Shown here: in pieces, positions 43,329 through 51,053 of the stretch | Numbering within the stretch: the stretch's first letter is position 1 | How the letters are laid out: each line of letters opens with the position of its first letter | Source of the DNA: Candidatus Thalassarchaeum sp. | GTDB taxonomy: Archaea > Thermoplasmatota > Poseidoniia > Poseidoniales > Thalassarchaeaceae | Assembly: GCA_022449345.1 (NCBI GenBank) | Contig: JAKURL010000003.1 | Span: forward strand, 1 to 64,000 | Length of the DNA stretch: 64,000 nucleotides | Reading direction: 5' to 3' | Made by a program: the position numbers and the translations under genes | The notes under the pieces: model-generated | Database searches by the model: none | What the model was told of the DNA's origin: nothing | What the model saw: the letters and a program-made list of their open reading frames with translations, nothing else

Positions 43329-46115
43329 ATGGGAAAGGATTTCGGAAATATACGATTTTCCGGGAAACTGAGACCTTCTCAAGTGGCTTCATCAAGCATA
43401 ATTAGAAATGAATTAGAATCGAATTCAAAGGAATTACTTATTGTTGCTCCACCAGGTTCTGGAAAGACAGTACTTGGGTTGTATGTTTGGTCCGATTTAG
43501 TCAGACTTCCAACCTTAGTGCTTAGCCCCAACTCAGCAATACAGGCTCAGTGGGTTGAGAGGGCCAAAGAACTCTTTGACCTCGATGGAAAGGTTTCGGA
43601 AATTGGCACTGACCCCAAAAATCCAGGAATCCTCACATCACTGACATATCAATCGGTTACTTTGCCAAAAAGAGGAGGAGAGGGACTTGATGATTCAGCC
43701 ATGGAATTATGGATTAGCAGTCTAATGGACTCTGATTCTAGTGACGGTATAGTTGAAGCCGAAGATCGCGAAAGTGCAATTTCTTGGATAGTAGATTTGG
43801 AGGAAAAGAATCCTGAATATCACTCAGATAGGATGGGCCATTATCGAAAGAAAGTTAGAGATTCACTATCTGAACATGGTAATGCGCTTTGGGTGTTGCA
43901 TGAATCTGCAAAAGCCAACTTGAAGAGGCTCTCTGATGTTGGCATTGGTCTTGTCATTCTTGATGAATGCCATCATCTATTGGAGCATTGGGGTAGAGTC
44001 CTAATTGAGATAGTTGAATTTCTAGATAATCCAATCGTACTGGGGCTGACTGCAACACCTCCAGAGGCAGGTAATGACCCATCGGATAATCTCTATCTCG
44101 ACCTATTTGGGGAGGTTGATTACGAAGTTCCAGTTCCTGCATTAGTTAGAGATGCTAATTTGTCTCCTTACCAAGATCTTGCATACTTCGTTCGCCCTTC
44201 ACAAGGTGAGTTGAAATATATCGCAAATGTCGATCAAGACTTTGCTAACTTAATTGACGAACTGAAAAGAGGTCCAGAGAAACCAGAGGGGAGAATCCCT
44301 AGGCTTGAGGTTTGGTTAGCTAGAATATTGGATGAACTAAGTCTACCGGCTGGTAAAGCAAAAGATTGGGATTCCTTCCGTAAGAGAGACCCTCACCTCG
44401 CTGATGCAGCAAGAGAATTCCTCGTGTCGAGTGGGCTTAGTTTGCCGAAGGACGTCCCTCAGCCATTGGAATCAACAACATCTGGTGGAAGAAGTATGGA
44501 TACGCTGATTACCGTCCTCGATCGATACATCAGAAATGGCTTGATGAGGTCAAAGAGTAAGAAAGATCACGCCCTCGCTGAAGATGCAAAGAAAAAACTC
44601 AGAATGCTAGGTGTCCAGATAACGGATTCTGGTGCAAGAATGTGCGCATCCCCTGTTGGTCGAGTAATGGCTTACGCCTCTGCTAAGTACGATGCTCTAC
44701 AGAACATTCTAACTGCCGAAATGCAGGCTCTTGGGCCAGATATTAGAGCAGTCATTGTTACTGACTTTGAGAAAACCTCTGCCACTGCTTTGGTTGAAGG
44801 AGTGTTGGATAAAGAAGCAGGAGGTGCAGTAGCTGCTTACAGGGCAGTTCTACAATCAGAAACTACCGACAGGCTAGATCCTGTAATGATGACTGGAACT
44901 ACTGTATTGGTAGATGACGATTTGTTGGATAGGATATTTCCTAGATTTGAGCAGTGGGTTTCCGAAAGGAATCTTGATATCAAGTTCGATTATGTTGAAC
45001 GAGGAGATTATTTTGAAATTAGAGGTAAGGGCAAGGATTGGCTACCTCGGTATTACACCATGATGATAACCGAATTATTCCAAGAAGGGGTCACAAAGTG
45101 CTTGGTAGGCACTAGGGGTCTACTAGGGGAAGGTTGGGACGCTAGCCGAATCAATGTACTGGTCGATTTGACTACAGTCACCACTAGTATGAGCATAAAT
45201 CAGCTCCGAGGAAGGTCGTTTAGATTAGACAAACTTTGGCCGGAGAAAGTAGCTAATAATTGGGATATTATTTGTTTGGCTGACGAATTTTCCAAAGGCT
45301 TTGATGATTATTTGAGATTCAAGAGAAAGCACAAGCAGCTCTACGGAGTATGCGACGATGGAGCGATAGAGAAAGGGGTAGGACATGTCCATCCAGCATT
45401 CACCGAGGCTAAGCCGGAGGGTGTGTCCGAAACTATGGAAATATTCAACGAAGAAATGTTGATGAGGGCCAAAAATAGACCCCGAACAAGGCAACTATGG
45501 GGGATTGGAAAGCCCTTCAATGCCGTTCCTAGAGAAGCGGTTGAAATCAAAGGAAATCTTGGAGGAGGTTTCCCACCTGCGAATTCTATAGGTGTCACAG
45601 TCTGGACTGACGAATCTTTGATTCAAGCTATCGCTGACGCAGTTGCAACCTCATTACAAAATTTGGACTTGATAGGATTTGGTGCTAAAGTTGGTGGTGG
45701 AGACAGAAGTGGTGGCTGGATGAGAGCCTACCTTGAGGATGCGACCGAGGAAGAATCCGCAATCTTCGCTGAGGCAATGCAAGAAATACTAGGTCCACTA
45801 AATAATCCAAGGTATGTAATCCCAAGAGAGGTCAAAATAATCAGTGATACTTGGCTTAGCGATTTACTGCCCGAAGTCCTGGCGAAATACTTTCGAAAGA
45901 AGAAAAATACTCTGTCCATGTTTCATACTGTTCCAAAGGTACTTTGCCGCAATAAAGAGGAAGCAATGATATTCCAAAGGCAATGGAATTTGAAGGTCAG
46001 TCCTGGTGAAATAATGTATGGTCACAGCAAGAAAGGCAAGGAACGGGTGGCAGAAATCAACAGAGTCGGACTGGTTCCGAAAACATCCTTCCATCGCAAG
46101 AGTGTATTCCTGTGA
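43329..46115 (+). CDS. Large SF2 (DEAH/Res-type) helicase
   Basis: 928 residues. Superfamily 2 helicase core: Walker A APPGSGKTVLG at residues 40-50, motif II LDECHH (about 211-216), motif III GLTATPPEAG, and in the second RecA-like domain VGTRGLLGEGWDASR and the arginine-finger motif VI INQLRGRSFRLD. The Q-motif-like RPSQVASSSII precedes Walker A. Between the two RecA lobes is an insertion of ~230 residues, and a C-terminal region of ~230 residues has no recognised domain. Such proteins resemble type III restriction or XPB-like enzymes; no methylase or nuclease is next to it. It begins 6 bases after the nucleotidyltransferase gene. Confidence 0.85.
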   Translation: MGKDFGNIRFSGKLRPSQVASSSIIRNELESNSKELLIVAPPGSGKTVLGLYVWSDLVRLPTLVLSPNSAIQAQWVERAKELFDLDGKVSEIGTDPKNPGILTSLTYQSVTLPKRGGEGLDDSAMELWISSLMDSDSSDGIVEAEDRESAISWIVDLEEKNPEYHSDRMGHYRKKVRDSLSEHGNALWVLHESAKANLKRLSDVGIGLVILDECHHLLEHWGRVLIEIVEFLDNPIVLGLTATPPEAGNDPSDNLYLDLFGEVDYEVPVPALVRDANLSPYQDLAYFVRPSQGELKYIANVDQDFANLIDELKRGPEKPEGRIPRLEVWLARILDELSLPAGKAKDWDSFRKRDPHLADAAREFLVSSGLSLPKDVPQPLESTTSGGRSMDTLITVLDRYIRNGLMRSKSKKDHALAEDAKKKLRMLGVQITDSGARMCASPVGRVMAYASAKYDALQNILTAEMQALGPDIRAVIVTDFEKTSATALVEGVLDKEAGGAVAAYRAVLQSETTDRLDPVMMTGTTVLVDDDLLDRIFPRFEQWVSERNLDIKFDYVERGDYFEIRGKGKDWLPRYYTMMITELFQEGVTKCLVGTRGLLGEGWDASRINVLVDLTTVTTSMSINQLRGRSFRLDKLWPEKVANNWDIICLADEFSKGFDDYLRFKRKHKQLYGVCDDGAIEKGVGHVHPAFTEAKPEGVSETMEIFNEEMLMRAKNRPRTRQLWGIGKPFNAVPREAVEIKGNLGGGFPPANSIGVTVWTDESLIQAIADAVATSLQNLDLIGFGAKVGGGDRSGGWMRAYLEDATEEESAIFAEAMQEILGPLNNPRYVIPREVKIISDTWLSDLLPEVLAKYFRKKKNTLSMFHTVPKVLCRNKEEAMIFQRQWNLKVSPGEIMYGHSKKGKERVAEINRVGLVPKTSFHRKSVFL

Positions 46116-46253
46116 TTATTTCGAGCATCCATTACACTCAATGTTAGATCCTGCGTGCTTGCTACAGAATCGATTGCGACAAGTAAAGCACCTGAAGTCA
46201 AATGCAGAGACTGAATTTTCACAACCTGAATGCCCACAAGACTCATCCCCGGT
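46116..46253 (-). pseudogene. AN1-like zinc-finger stretch behind a stop codon, no start codon
   Basis: Reading on from the TAA (46256-46254) of the membrane-protein gene at 46254-46847 in the same frame gives 45 codons up to the next TAA at 46118-46116, without any ATG, GTG or TTG before the cysteines. The encoded stretch holds CGHSGC, FRCFTCRNRFC, SKHA and ECNGC, matching the Cys/His spacing of AN1-type zinc fingers. It may be the severed C-terminal domain of the membrane protein, a readthrough product, or the result of a one-base error that makes a stop. The stop of the helicase gene is at 46115, directly adjacent. Confidence 0.55.
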
Positions 46254-46847
46254 TTATGCTTTGGGCAAGTCATCTGAATTATCGACAGAATAACCTTCTT
46301 CCCACCATTCATCGCCGATGAGTTCTTCTTTCTTTTCCTCAACAACTTCCTCTTTGAGGCCAAGCACCTTGATCACGTAGGGACTGTCTAAGAATCGTCC
46401 CACATCCGATTCGGGAACACTCCATATTTCTGCGAGCCTCTGTCTTGCATCTTCTAGGGATTTAATGCCCCCTCCTCGTGCCTCAATGTATGCGATTAAT
46501 CTGTCATAGGCTCGAATGTAAGAGGGAGCCAGCTCACGGTTGAGATTAAGTGGTTGGGGGTTCCTTTGGGCGGTTCGGTCAAACGAGGAATAACTCCTCT
46601 TCTGTGGCACCTTGCCTTGCTCAAGTCCAACTTTTGTCAGCATCACCACAATAGGGCCAAATGCAAGAAGGAGAATAAGGAAGCAAAAACGATCATCACC
46701 AATTCCTGAAAAAATGCTCAATCCTAGAACACTTGCCGGGACTAAGAACACCCATTTGTTGTCTGTTTGTTCATCTATCCACTTGATTACCGCCCAGATG
46801 CCACTAAAAATTGCAAAAATTATGAAGAGTACCAATTCTGCTGACAT
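46254..46847 (-). CDS. Membrane protein with C-terminal soluble tail, unknown function
   Basis: About 197 residues. Two to three transmembrane segments at the N-terminus (AELVLFIIFAIFSGIWAVI; VFLVPASVLGLSIFSGI; FLILLLAFGPIVVML), then a basic linker, a helical domain (RAYDRLIAYIEARGGGIKSL; AEIWSVPESDVGRFLD) and an acidic end. A start at ATG 46847 (MSAELV) follows the family-like hydrophobic N-terminus; an upstream codon at 46925 would add 26 doubtful residues. The frame continues past its stop into an AN1-like zinc finger (46116-46253), which suggests a longer ancestral protein. Confidence 0.7.
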   Translation of the reverse strand: MSAELVLFIIFAIFSGIWAVIKWIDEQTDNKWVFLVPASVLGLSIFSGIGDDRFCFLILLLAFGPIVVMLTKVGLEQGKVPQKRSYSSFDRTAQRNPQPLNLNRELAPSYIRAYDRLIAYIEARGGGIKSLEDARQRLAEIWSVPESDVGRFLDSPYVIKVLGLKEEVVEEKKEELIGDEWWEEGYSVDNSDDLPKA

Positions 46848-46992
46848 AGTAATCACTCGATAGTGTGACCCCGGCGCTGTCCCGGCACCGAGGTCGGTGA
46901 GGTACCTAAAGCCGATGCGTAGCATCTGCAGTCATTGCCCTCGTGGGCTCCTTCTTCGGGACAATACGCGGTTGACCCGGCGGACGATAAAC

Positions 46993-48306
46993 TCAGCGTC
47001 GGACAGCGATTCTGATGGACGCGGCTTTGTTGCCTGCTAAATCACTAGAATCTACTTTAATCGGTAAGCCAAGACGATTACACAATTCCAGATGGGAAGA
47101 TGACCATGGGTGTTGGCATCTTGCGCTGGCATCGTAACCCAAAACGGTGATTGGCTCGAGTTCAGATTCCCAGCCTTTCCCGCTCATTCTACCGGAAACC
47201 CTAATCCAAGAATGTTCGAATCTTCGGAGGTCATTATCAAATTTCTTTAGCCCTATTTTGGATAATCTACTGAGAAGGAAATCTCTTGGTATTGCTCTAG
47301 GAATAATTGCAAGAACACTACTTCCATCGTACCAATAAGCAACAGGTCCGATATTTTCCCTGTCGAATTTTTCTTGTGCTGTATTTACTGCCTCAATCGG
47401 TTCGCCCCACCTAGCAGGAAGCCACGTTACGAGTGCCGATCTATCCTTTGTCCCCTGTACGTGACTACTAACTTCTATGCTGACATATTCTTCATTATCA
47501 GATTTAGATTTCTTTGGTTTTGAGGCTGATTTTTGTTTGAACTTCAAGCGAGGTAAAGCAAACGTGGGTCTTTTTGGCATTTTCAAGGACAAATCATGCC
47601 TCTGGATATTTTCTACCCAATCGCTTATTGGCACCTCTAACCATTCATCCTCAAGAATCGTACAAACCCATCCTGTTGACCCGTGTAAAGTGCCAGGGAC
47701 CCGGATAATCCTACGCGTATCTGCTGTAACAACAGGGTCAACAGGGTGCCCTGCAGCAATCACTCTATCCAGTAATTCCTTTCTTTGCTCTCTAACCAGT
47801 TCTTCTCTTATTTCTGCATCGGGCTCAGAAAACACGCTCCTATCAGGGTCATTTGCAATTAGATGGAATCCTTTACTTCCAGAGAATGAAACGTGCTGAA
47901 TTTCTAAGTCGGTATTACTCAATAACCACTCTCTAAGCTCTAAGGTTGCGACTCTCGCCTCATCCAGTTTTTTTCTACAAAAGGGCCTCATATCTATGTC
48001 GAAGACCACCATGTGGTCAAGTAGAATCGGGGCGGGTCTTTTCTTATCCTTGAGTCGAGGTAAATTCACGGGATTTAGCCATGATGATGTTGAGACATAA
48101 ACATCAGTTGGCATCGCACTGGCAAAATCTCTGATAAGTGATTCACTAGAAGAAATCCTCCTCCTAGATGTAATCCAAGGGCCTTTCAAACTCCTCCATC
48201 TAAATTGATGTCTTGTAGGCTTATTTAGCCAACCTAGGTCGATTTGACTAGTTGCATGGTAATGGTGGCCTAGAGACTCCTCAGTCCATTGCGGCCCACC
48301 GACCAT
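46993..48306 (-). CDS. priS: DNA primase small (catalytic) subunit
   Basis: 437 residues. Archaeal/eukaryotic-type primase subunit that makes RNA primers. Motif I is MVVFDIDMRPF with the metal-binding Asp-x-Asp, motif II is SFSGSKGFHL (S-G-x-x-G-x-H), and motif III has RIIRVPGTLHGSTGW with basic residues. The N-terminal HQFRWRSLKGPW and YVSTSSWLNP match the usual start of PriS. The C-terminal ~150 residues are a family-typical extension. The gene stands alone. It is divergent from tpiA, with starts about 52 bases apart. Confidence 0.9.
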   Translation of the reverse strand: MVGGPQWTEESLGHHYHATSQIDLGWLNKPTRHQFRWRSLKGPWITSRRRISSSESLIRDFASAMPTDVYVSTSSWLNPVNLPRLKDKKRPAPILLDHMVVFDIDMRPFCRKKLDEARVATLELREWLLSNTDLEIQHVSFSGSKGFHLIANDPDRSVFSEPDAEIREELVREQRKELLDRVIAAGHPVDPVVTADTRRIIRVPGTLHGSTGWVCTILEDEWLEVPISDWVENIQRHDLSLKMPKRPTFALPRLKFKQKSASKPKKSKSDNEEYVSIEVSSHVQGTKDRSALVTWLPARWGEPIEAVNTAQEKFDRENIGPVAYWYDGSSVLAIIPRAIPRDFLLSRLSKIGLKKFDNDLRRFEHSWIRVSGRMSGKGWESELEPITVLGYDASARCQHPWSSSHLELCNRLGLPIKVDSSDLAGNKAASIRIAVRR

Positions 48307-48358
48307 AAACCCGAGAATAAGTGCTAGGTCTTGGTTTAATCCCCGTCATCGTCAAAGA

Positions 48359-49042
48359 GTGGGTGCGACTCGCATTGGTGTGAGGCAGCCCCTAGTCGTG
48401 GTCAATCTGAAGACCTACGAGACTGCACATGGTGCCGGTGCTGAAACCCTCGCGCAGGCGATTGCTAGCGTCGAGACAGATGCTCGCATGGTCGTCGCAG
48501 TCTCAGCCTTCGACTTGTCCGCCGTGGTTGCCGCTGCCCCTGAATTAGAAGTCTGGTGCCAGCATCTCGACCCTGTTGGATTTGGCTCATACACCGGATG
48601 GCTACACCCTGCAACCGCGGTCGAGCGGGGCGCGACTGGAACTCTAATCAATCACGCTGAGCACAAGGTAAGCATCGAGCATGTCGCAATGTTGTTAGAT
48701 TCAGTTCCTGAAGGATTCACTGTTTGCGCGTGCGCGGCTGATATCGATGAGGCGCGCGCACTATCGGCACTCGAGCCGGATTATGTTGCCGTTGAGCCAC
48801 CGGAATTAATCGGCGGAGACATTTCAGTCACGACCGCAGACCCCACAATCGTCAGCGGAACTGCGGCTGCGGTTCGAGAGATTTCTGAACAGGTTGGAAT
48901 CCTCTGTGGCGCAGGAGTCAAGAATGGCGCAGATGTTGCAGCCGCTATTGAACTTGGAACAACTGGAGTCCTACTCGCTAGCGGAGTTACGAAGGCAGAG
49001 AACCCCTCATCTGTGGTAGAGGATCTTGTCTCTGCTCTTTGA
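48359..49042 (+). CDS. tpiA: Triosephosphate isomerase, archaeal type
   Basis: 227 residues, the short archaeal form (bacterial ones are ~250). Interconverts DHAP and glyceraldehyde 3-phosphate. Catalytic Lys is in VVVNLKTYE; the segments QHLDPVGFGSYTG, GTLINHAEHK (catalytic His) and YVAVEPPELIGGD (catalytic Glu) match the family, as does GAGVKNGADVAAAIELGTTGVLLASG at the end (fragment: CGAGVKNGADVAAAIELG). The GTG at 48359 is taken as start; GTG 48380 is a shorter option. Confidence 0.94.
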   Translation: MGATRIGVRQPLVVVNLKTYETAHGAGAETLAQAIASVETDARMVVAVSAFDLSAVVAAAPELEVWCQHLDPVGFGSYTGWLHPATAVERGATGTLINHAEHKVSIEHVAMLLDSVPEGFTVCACAADIDEARALSALEPDYVAVEPPELIGGDISVTTADPTIVSGTAAAVREISEQVGILCGAGVKNGADVAAAIELGTTGVLLASGVTKAENPSSVVEDLVSAL

Positions 49043-49048
49043 ATAGGC

Positions 49049-49156
49049 TCATTGTCGAGCTTGCTTACGAGCGGCCTTACGCCTTCGTAGTTTCTTCTTA
49101 CGCCACTTCCAGCGCTGCTTCCCAGCCTTCTTCCACGCACGGGAACCTCGCTTCAT
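49049..49156 (-). CDS. Small basic protein resembling ribosomal protein eL41
   Basis: A 35-residue frame from ATG 49156 to TGA 49049-49051. 19 of 35 residues are Lys or Arg. The core reads KWRKKKLRRRKAARKQ, which matches the eL41 wording K-W-R-K-K-x-x-R-R-x-x-R-K. An extra ~17 residues precede it. Small size and extreme charge explain why it would be missed by length cut-offs. It sits between tpiA (convergent, 6 bases from its stop) and a tRNA gene. Clear coding is likely but not proven; a search of archaeal eL41 profiles would decide. Confidence 0.7.
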   Translation of the reverse strand: MKRGSRAWKKAGKQRWKWRKKKLRRRKAARKQARQ

Positions 49157-49227
49157 GCGTCGCGCCGACCTGCTGGGCGTATTTGATGTAAACGGTGAAT
49201 CCCTACGGGATAATAGCCTGAGAATGT

Positions 49228-49304
49228 TGGTGGGCGCGCCAGGATTCGAACCCGGGTCACCGGCTTAGAAGGCCAGCATGATATCCAGACTACACCACGC
49301 ACCC
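49228..49304 (-). tRNA. tRNA-Arg (anticodon TCT)
   Basis: On the minus strand the 7-bp acceptor GGGTGCG pairs with CGCGCCC, the anticodon stem CTGGC/GCCGG closes the loop CTTCTAA with anticodon TCT (reads AGA codons), and the T arm CCCGGGTTCGAATCCTGG is canonical. The discriminator is A73 and CCA is encoded (49228-49230). No intron is present. Confidence 0.93.
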
Positions 49305-49370
49305 ATACCTTCGGCGGTGCTTCCCCTTTGTGAATCCTGCACCTTGAGATGAGCACAATATTCGACTCTA

Positions 49371-50111
49371 TTAGGCCGATGATTCTTCTCCATTGTCTTC
49401 TTCATCGGTGCTACGATTGAGAATTCCATCGTCTAGCATGTCCTCTCGGATATCCGACTTTGAGCGGCCTGTTGCCTTGGCAATTTTCTTCAATTTCTTA
49501 TCCACTCTTCGCTGACTTCCAACCAATTCTCGCACACCATGATAAATCCGTAAGAAGGTCTCGAGAATCGATAGGAGAATTAGGCTGTTTAGGTAGGAGG
49601 CAGCTAGCTCATTTCGATTGTCAATCAACTCTTCGAACTCATTGAATTCAATCGAGGTCGAACCCACCAAGAAAACACCTAGGACCGCGAAAGGTAGCAT
49701 CTTCGCTACATCGCGGGACAATTCTTCAGTCCAGTAAGATAGAATCCTAACTGAGCCCACCACCGATGTTGCAATCAGAGCATTTCTAGCATGGTCATTC
49801 CCATCGGCGAGCAGAGTTAGAATAACCGCCATTACAACTGTCCAGAAGGCGATAATAACCGGAATCGCCAGCGCGTATTGAACCAACCATGCGGCGGTTC
49901 TAAAGAAGGCACGAATCTTCCCTCCCATGGTCTGGTCGTACTTGCTTAGATCGAGGGTGAGAATGTCTCGCCTTGCTAGCATTCGATAGAACATGAAGAC
50001 GAATCCTGAGTATGCTGCGATGGCGATAATTGCCATCAGTGTAGGAAAAGCCTCTGCGATGAAATCCTCAGCCCAATTAGCAACTCCGTCGGGGCTTGGC
50101 GGCCAATCCAT
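49371..50111 (-). CDS. Membrane protein with charged C-terminal tail
   Basis: 246 residues with four hydrophobic segments (FPTLMAIIAIAAYSGFVFMF; LVQYALAIPVIIAFWTVVMAVIL; MLPFAVLGVFLVGS; SYLNSLILLSILETF), and a charged C-terminal tail with KKLKKIAKATGRSKSDIRED, followed by an acidic end. No motif of a known transporter or enzyme is seen. It may be part of a membrane stress or envelope system. It shares its strand with the SprT-like gene, with 63 bases between them. Confidence 0.7.
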   Translation of the reverse strand: MDWPPSPDGVANWAEDFIAEAFPTLMAIIAIAAYSGFVFMFYRMLARRDILTLDLSKYDQTMGGKIRAFFRTAAWLVQYALAIPVIIAFWTVVMAVILTLLADGNDHARNALIATSVVGSVRILSYWTEELSRDVAKMLPFAVLGVFLVGSTSIEFNEFEELIDNRNELAASYLNSLILLSILETFLRIYHGVRELVGSQRRVDKKLKKIAKATGRSKSDIREDMLDDGILNRSTDEEDNGEESSA

Positions 50112-50174
50112 GATGTCGTCTTGGTAGCTCCGAGTTCATTGTGATTTTGCCGGATAAATCTCTGTGTTGATTCG

Positions 50175-50720
50175 TTATCTGCTATTGAACGGACGGACGC
50201 ACTTTGGGCATCTTTTAGGTAATGACACCCTCCTTCTTTCCCATGTATGACCACACTCTCCACAGATCCAAGACTGTTCGGGTAGACCTGAGAGAACTTC
50301 CTCTCTCATACTCCTCAGAACAGTTGATTCCGACAACTTTGGTGCAGGAGCGACCTCGTTGACAAGTTCCGTGTGTCGATTGCCATGATCTACCAGACCA
50401 GCAGCATGGAGTAACTCGTGAACCAAAGTGTGCAGGTATAGTTTCTCATCATCCTTCAACCGTGGATGTAGTGCAATAGTAACAGGACCTGGAGAACCTC
50501 TCAATCTGCGTCTACGAAATAACTCGTGGTGATCAAATTCGAACCTAGTATAACCTAAGCGATTGTCCGGAGCATCTGCCCATTCCAACGATAGTTGCTT
50601 GGCCAAGTGGCGTAGAAACGGTGCATCATCGCGAGACAATCTAGAGGATAACTCATCGAGTATTCCATCAGGTAATTGAGGGGGTTCATTTGGAGTCGCT
50701 GAGACACGCCCCCCGCTCAT
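50175..50720 (-). CDS. SprT-like zinc metalloprotease
   Basis: 181 residues. The zinc protease motif is LVHELLHAAG (HExxH) followed by a third ligand region DHGNRHTELV, and a C-terminal zinc ribbon CGECGHTWERRR...CPKC. This is the SprT/Wss1-like layout (metalloprotease plus zinc ribbon). Eukaryotic SPRTN and Wss1 cut protein-DNA crosslinks; the archaeal role is probably similar but unproven. Start ATG 50720. It is divergent from tRNA-Ala, with 53 bases between. Confidence 0.87.
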   Translation of the reverse strand: MSGGRVSATPNEPPQLPDGILDELSSRLSRDDAPFLRHLAKQLSLEWADAPDNRLGYTRFEFDHHELFRRRRLRGSPGPVTIALHPRLKDDEKLYLHTLVHELLHAAGLVDHGNRHTELVNEVAPAPKLSESTVLRSMREEVLSGLPEQSWICGECGHTWERRRVSLPKRCPKCVRPFNSR

Positions 50721-50773
50721 GGCCTAGCCTACTCAGTTCTCCTTAAATGGCCGTCGCAGGTCGTCATCTCACT

Positions 50774-50850
50774 GGGCGTGTGGCGCAGCTTGGAAGCGCG
50801 CTTCCTTGGCATGGAAGAGGCCCCGAGTTCAAATCTCGGCACGTCCACCA
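50774..50850 (+). tRNA. tRNA-Ala (anticodon GGC)
   Basis: GGGCGTG pairs with CACGTCC in the acceptor, including the G3-U70 wobble pair that marks alanine tRNAs. The anticodon stem CTTCC/GGAAG closes the loop TTGGCAT with anticodon GGC, and the T arm CCGAGTTCAAATCTCGG is canonical. Discriminator A and an encoded CCA end at 50850. No intron. Confidence 0.95.
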
Positions 50851-51015
50851 TCTTCCCCCTCGATTTACATCTCGCAAGGATGGTCTGATTTGCAATTTTT
50901 CCCGAGTTAGAAATTTGCTATTTTCTGCATTTTTCGTCCATTGTGGACGCAGTCAGTCGATTGAAATTTCCTGTTCCGTAATATTGTCGAAACGGCATTT
51001 AGATACTCAAACTGC

Positions 51016-51030
51016 ATATATTCTATATAT
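51016..51030 (+). promoter_or_regulatory. TATA-like element of the peptide importer's solute-binding protein gene
   Basis: TATATTCTATATAT lies 24-38 bases upstream of ATG 51054. A TATA box here would start transcription at or just before the ATG, which implies a leaderless message and supports 51054 over the ATG at 51066. The rest of the 203-base gap after tRNA-Ala is AT-rich without other clear elements. Confidence 0.5.
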
Positions 51031-51053
51031 GAACCAAAGACTCGCTCGCGGGG

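Noticed and set aside
46022..46363. Open frame on the minus strand covering the helicase 3' end and the membrane-protein gene
   Set aside because: It overlaps two better-supported genes, has no motif, and its cysteine content comes from the zinc-finger stretch read in another frame.
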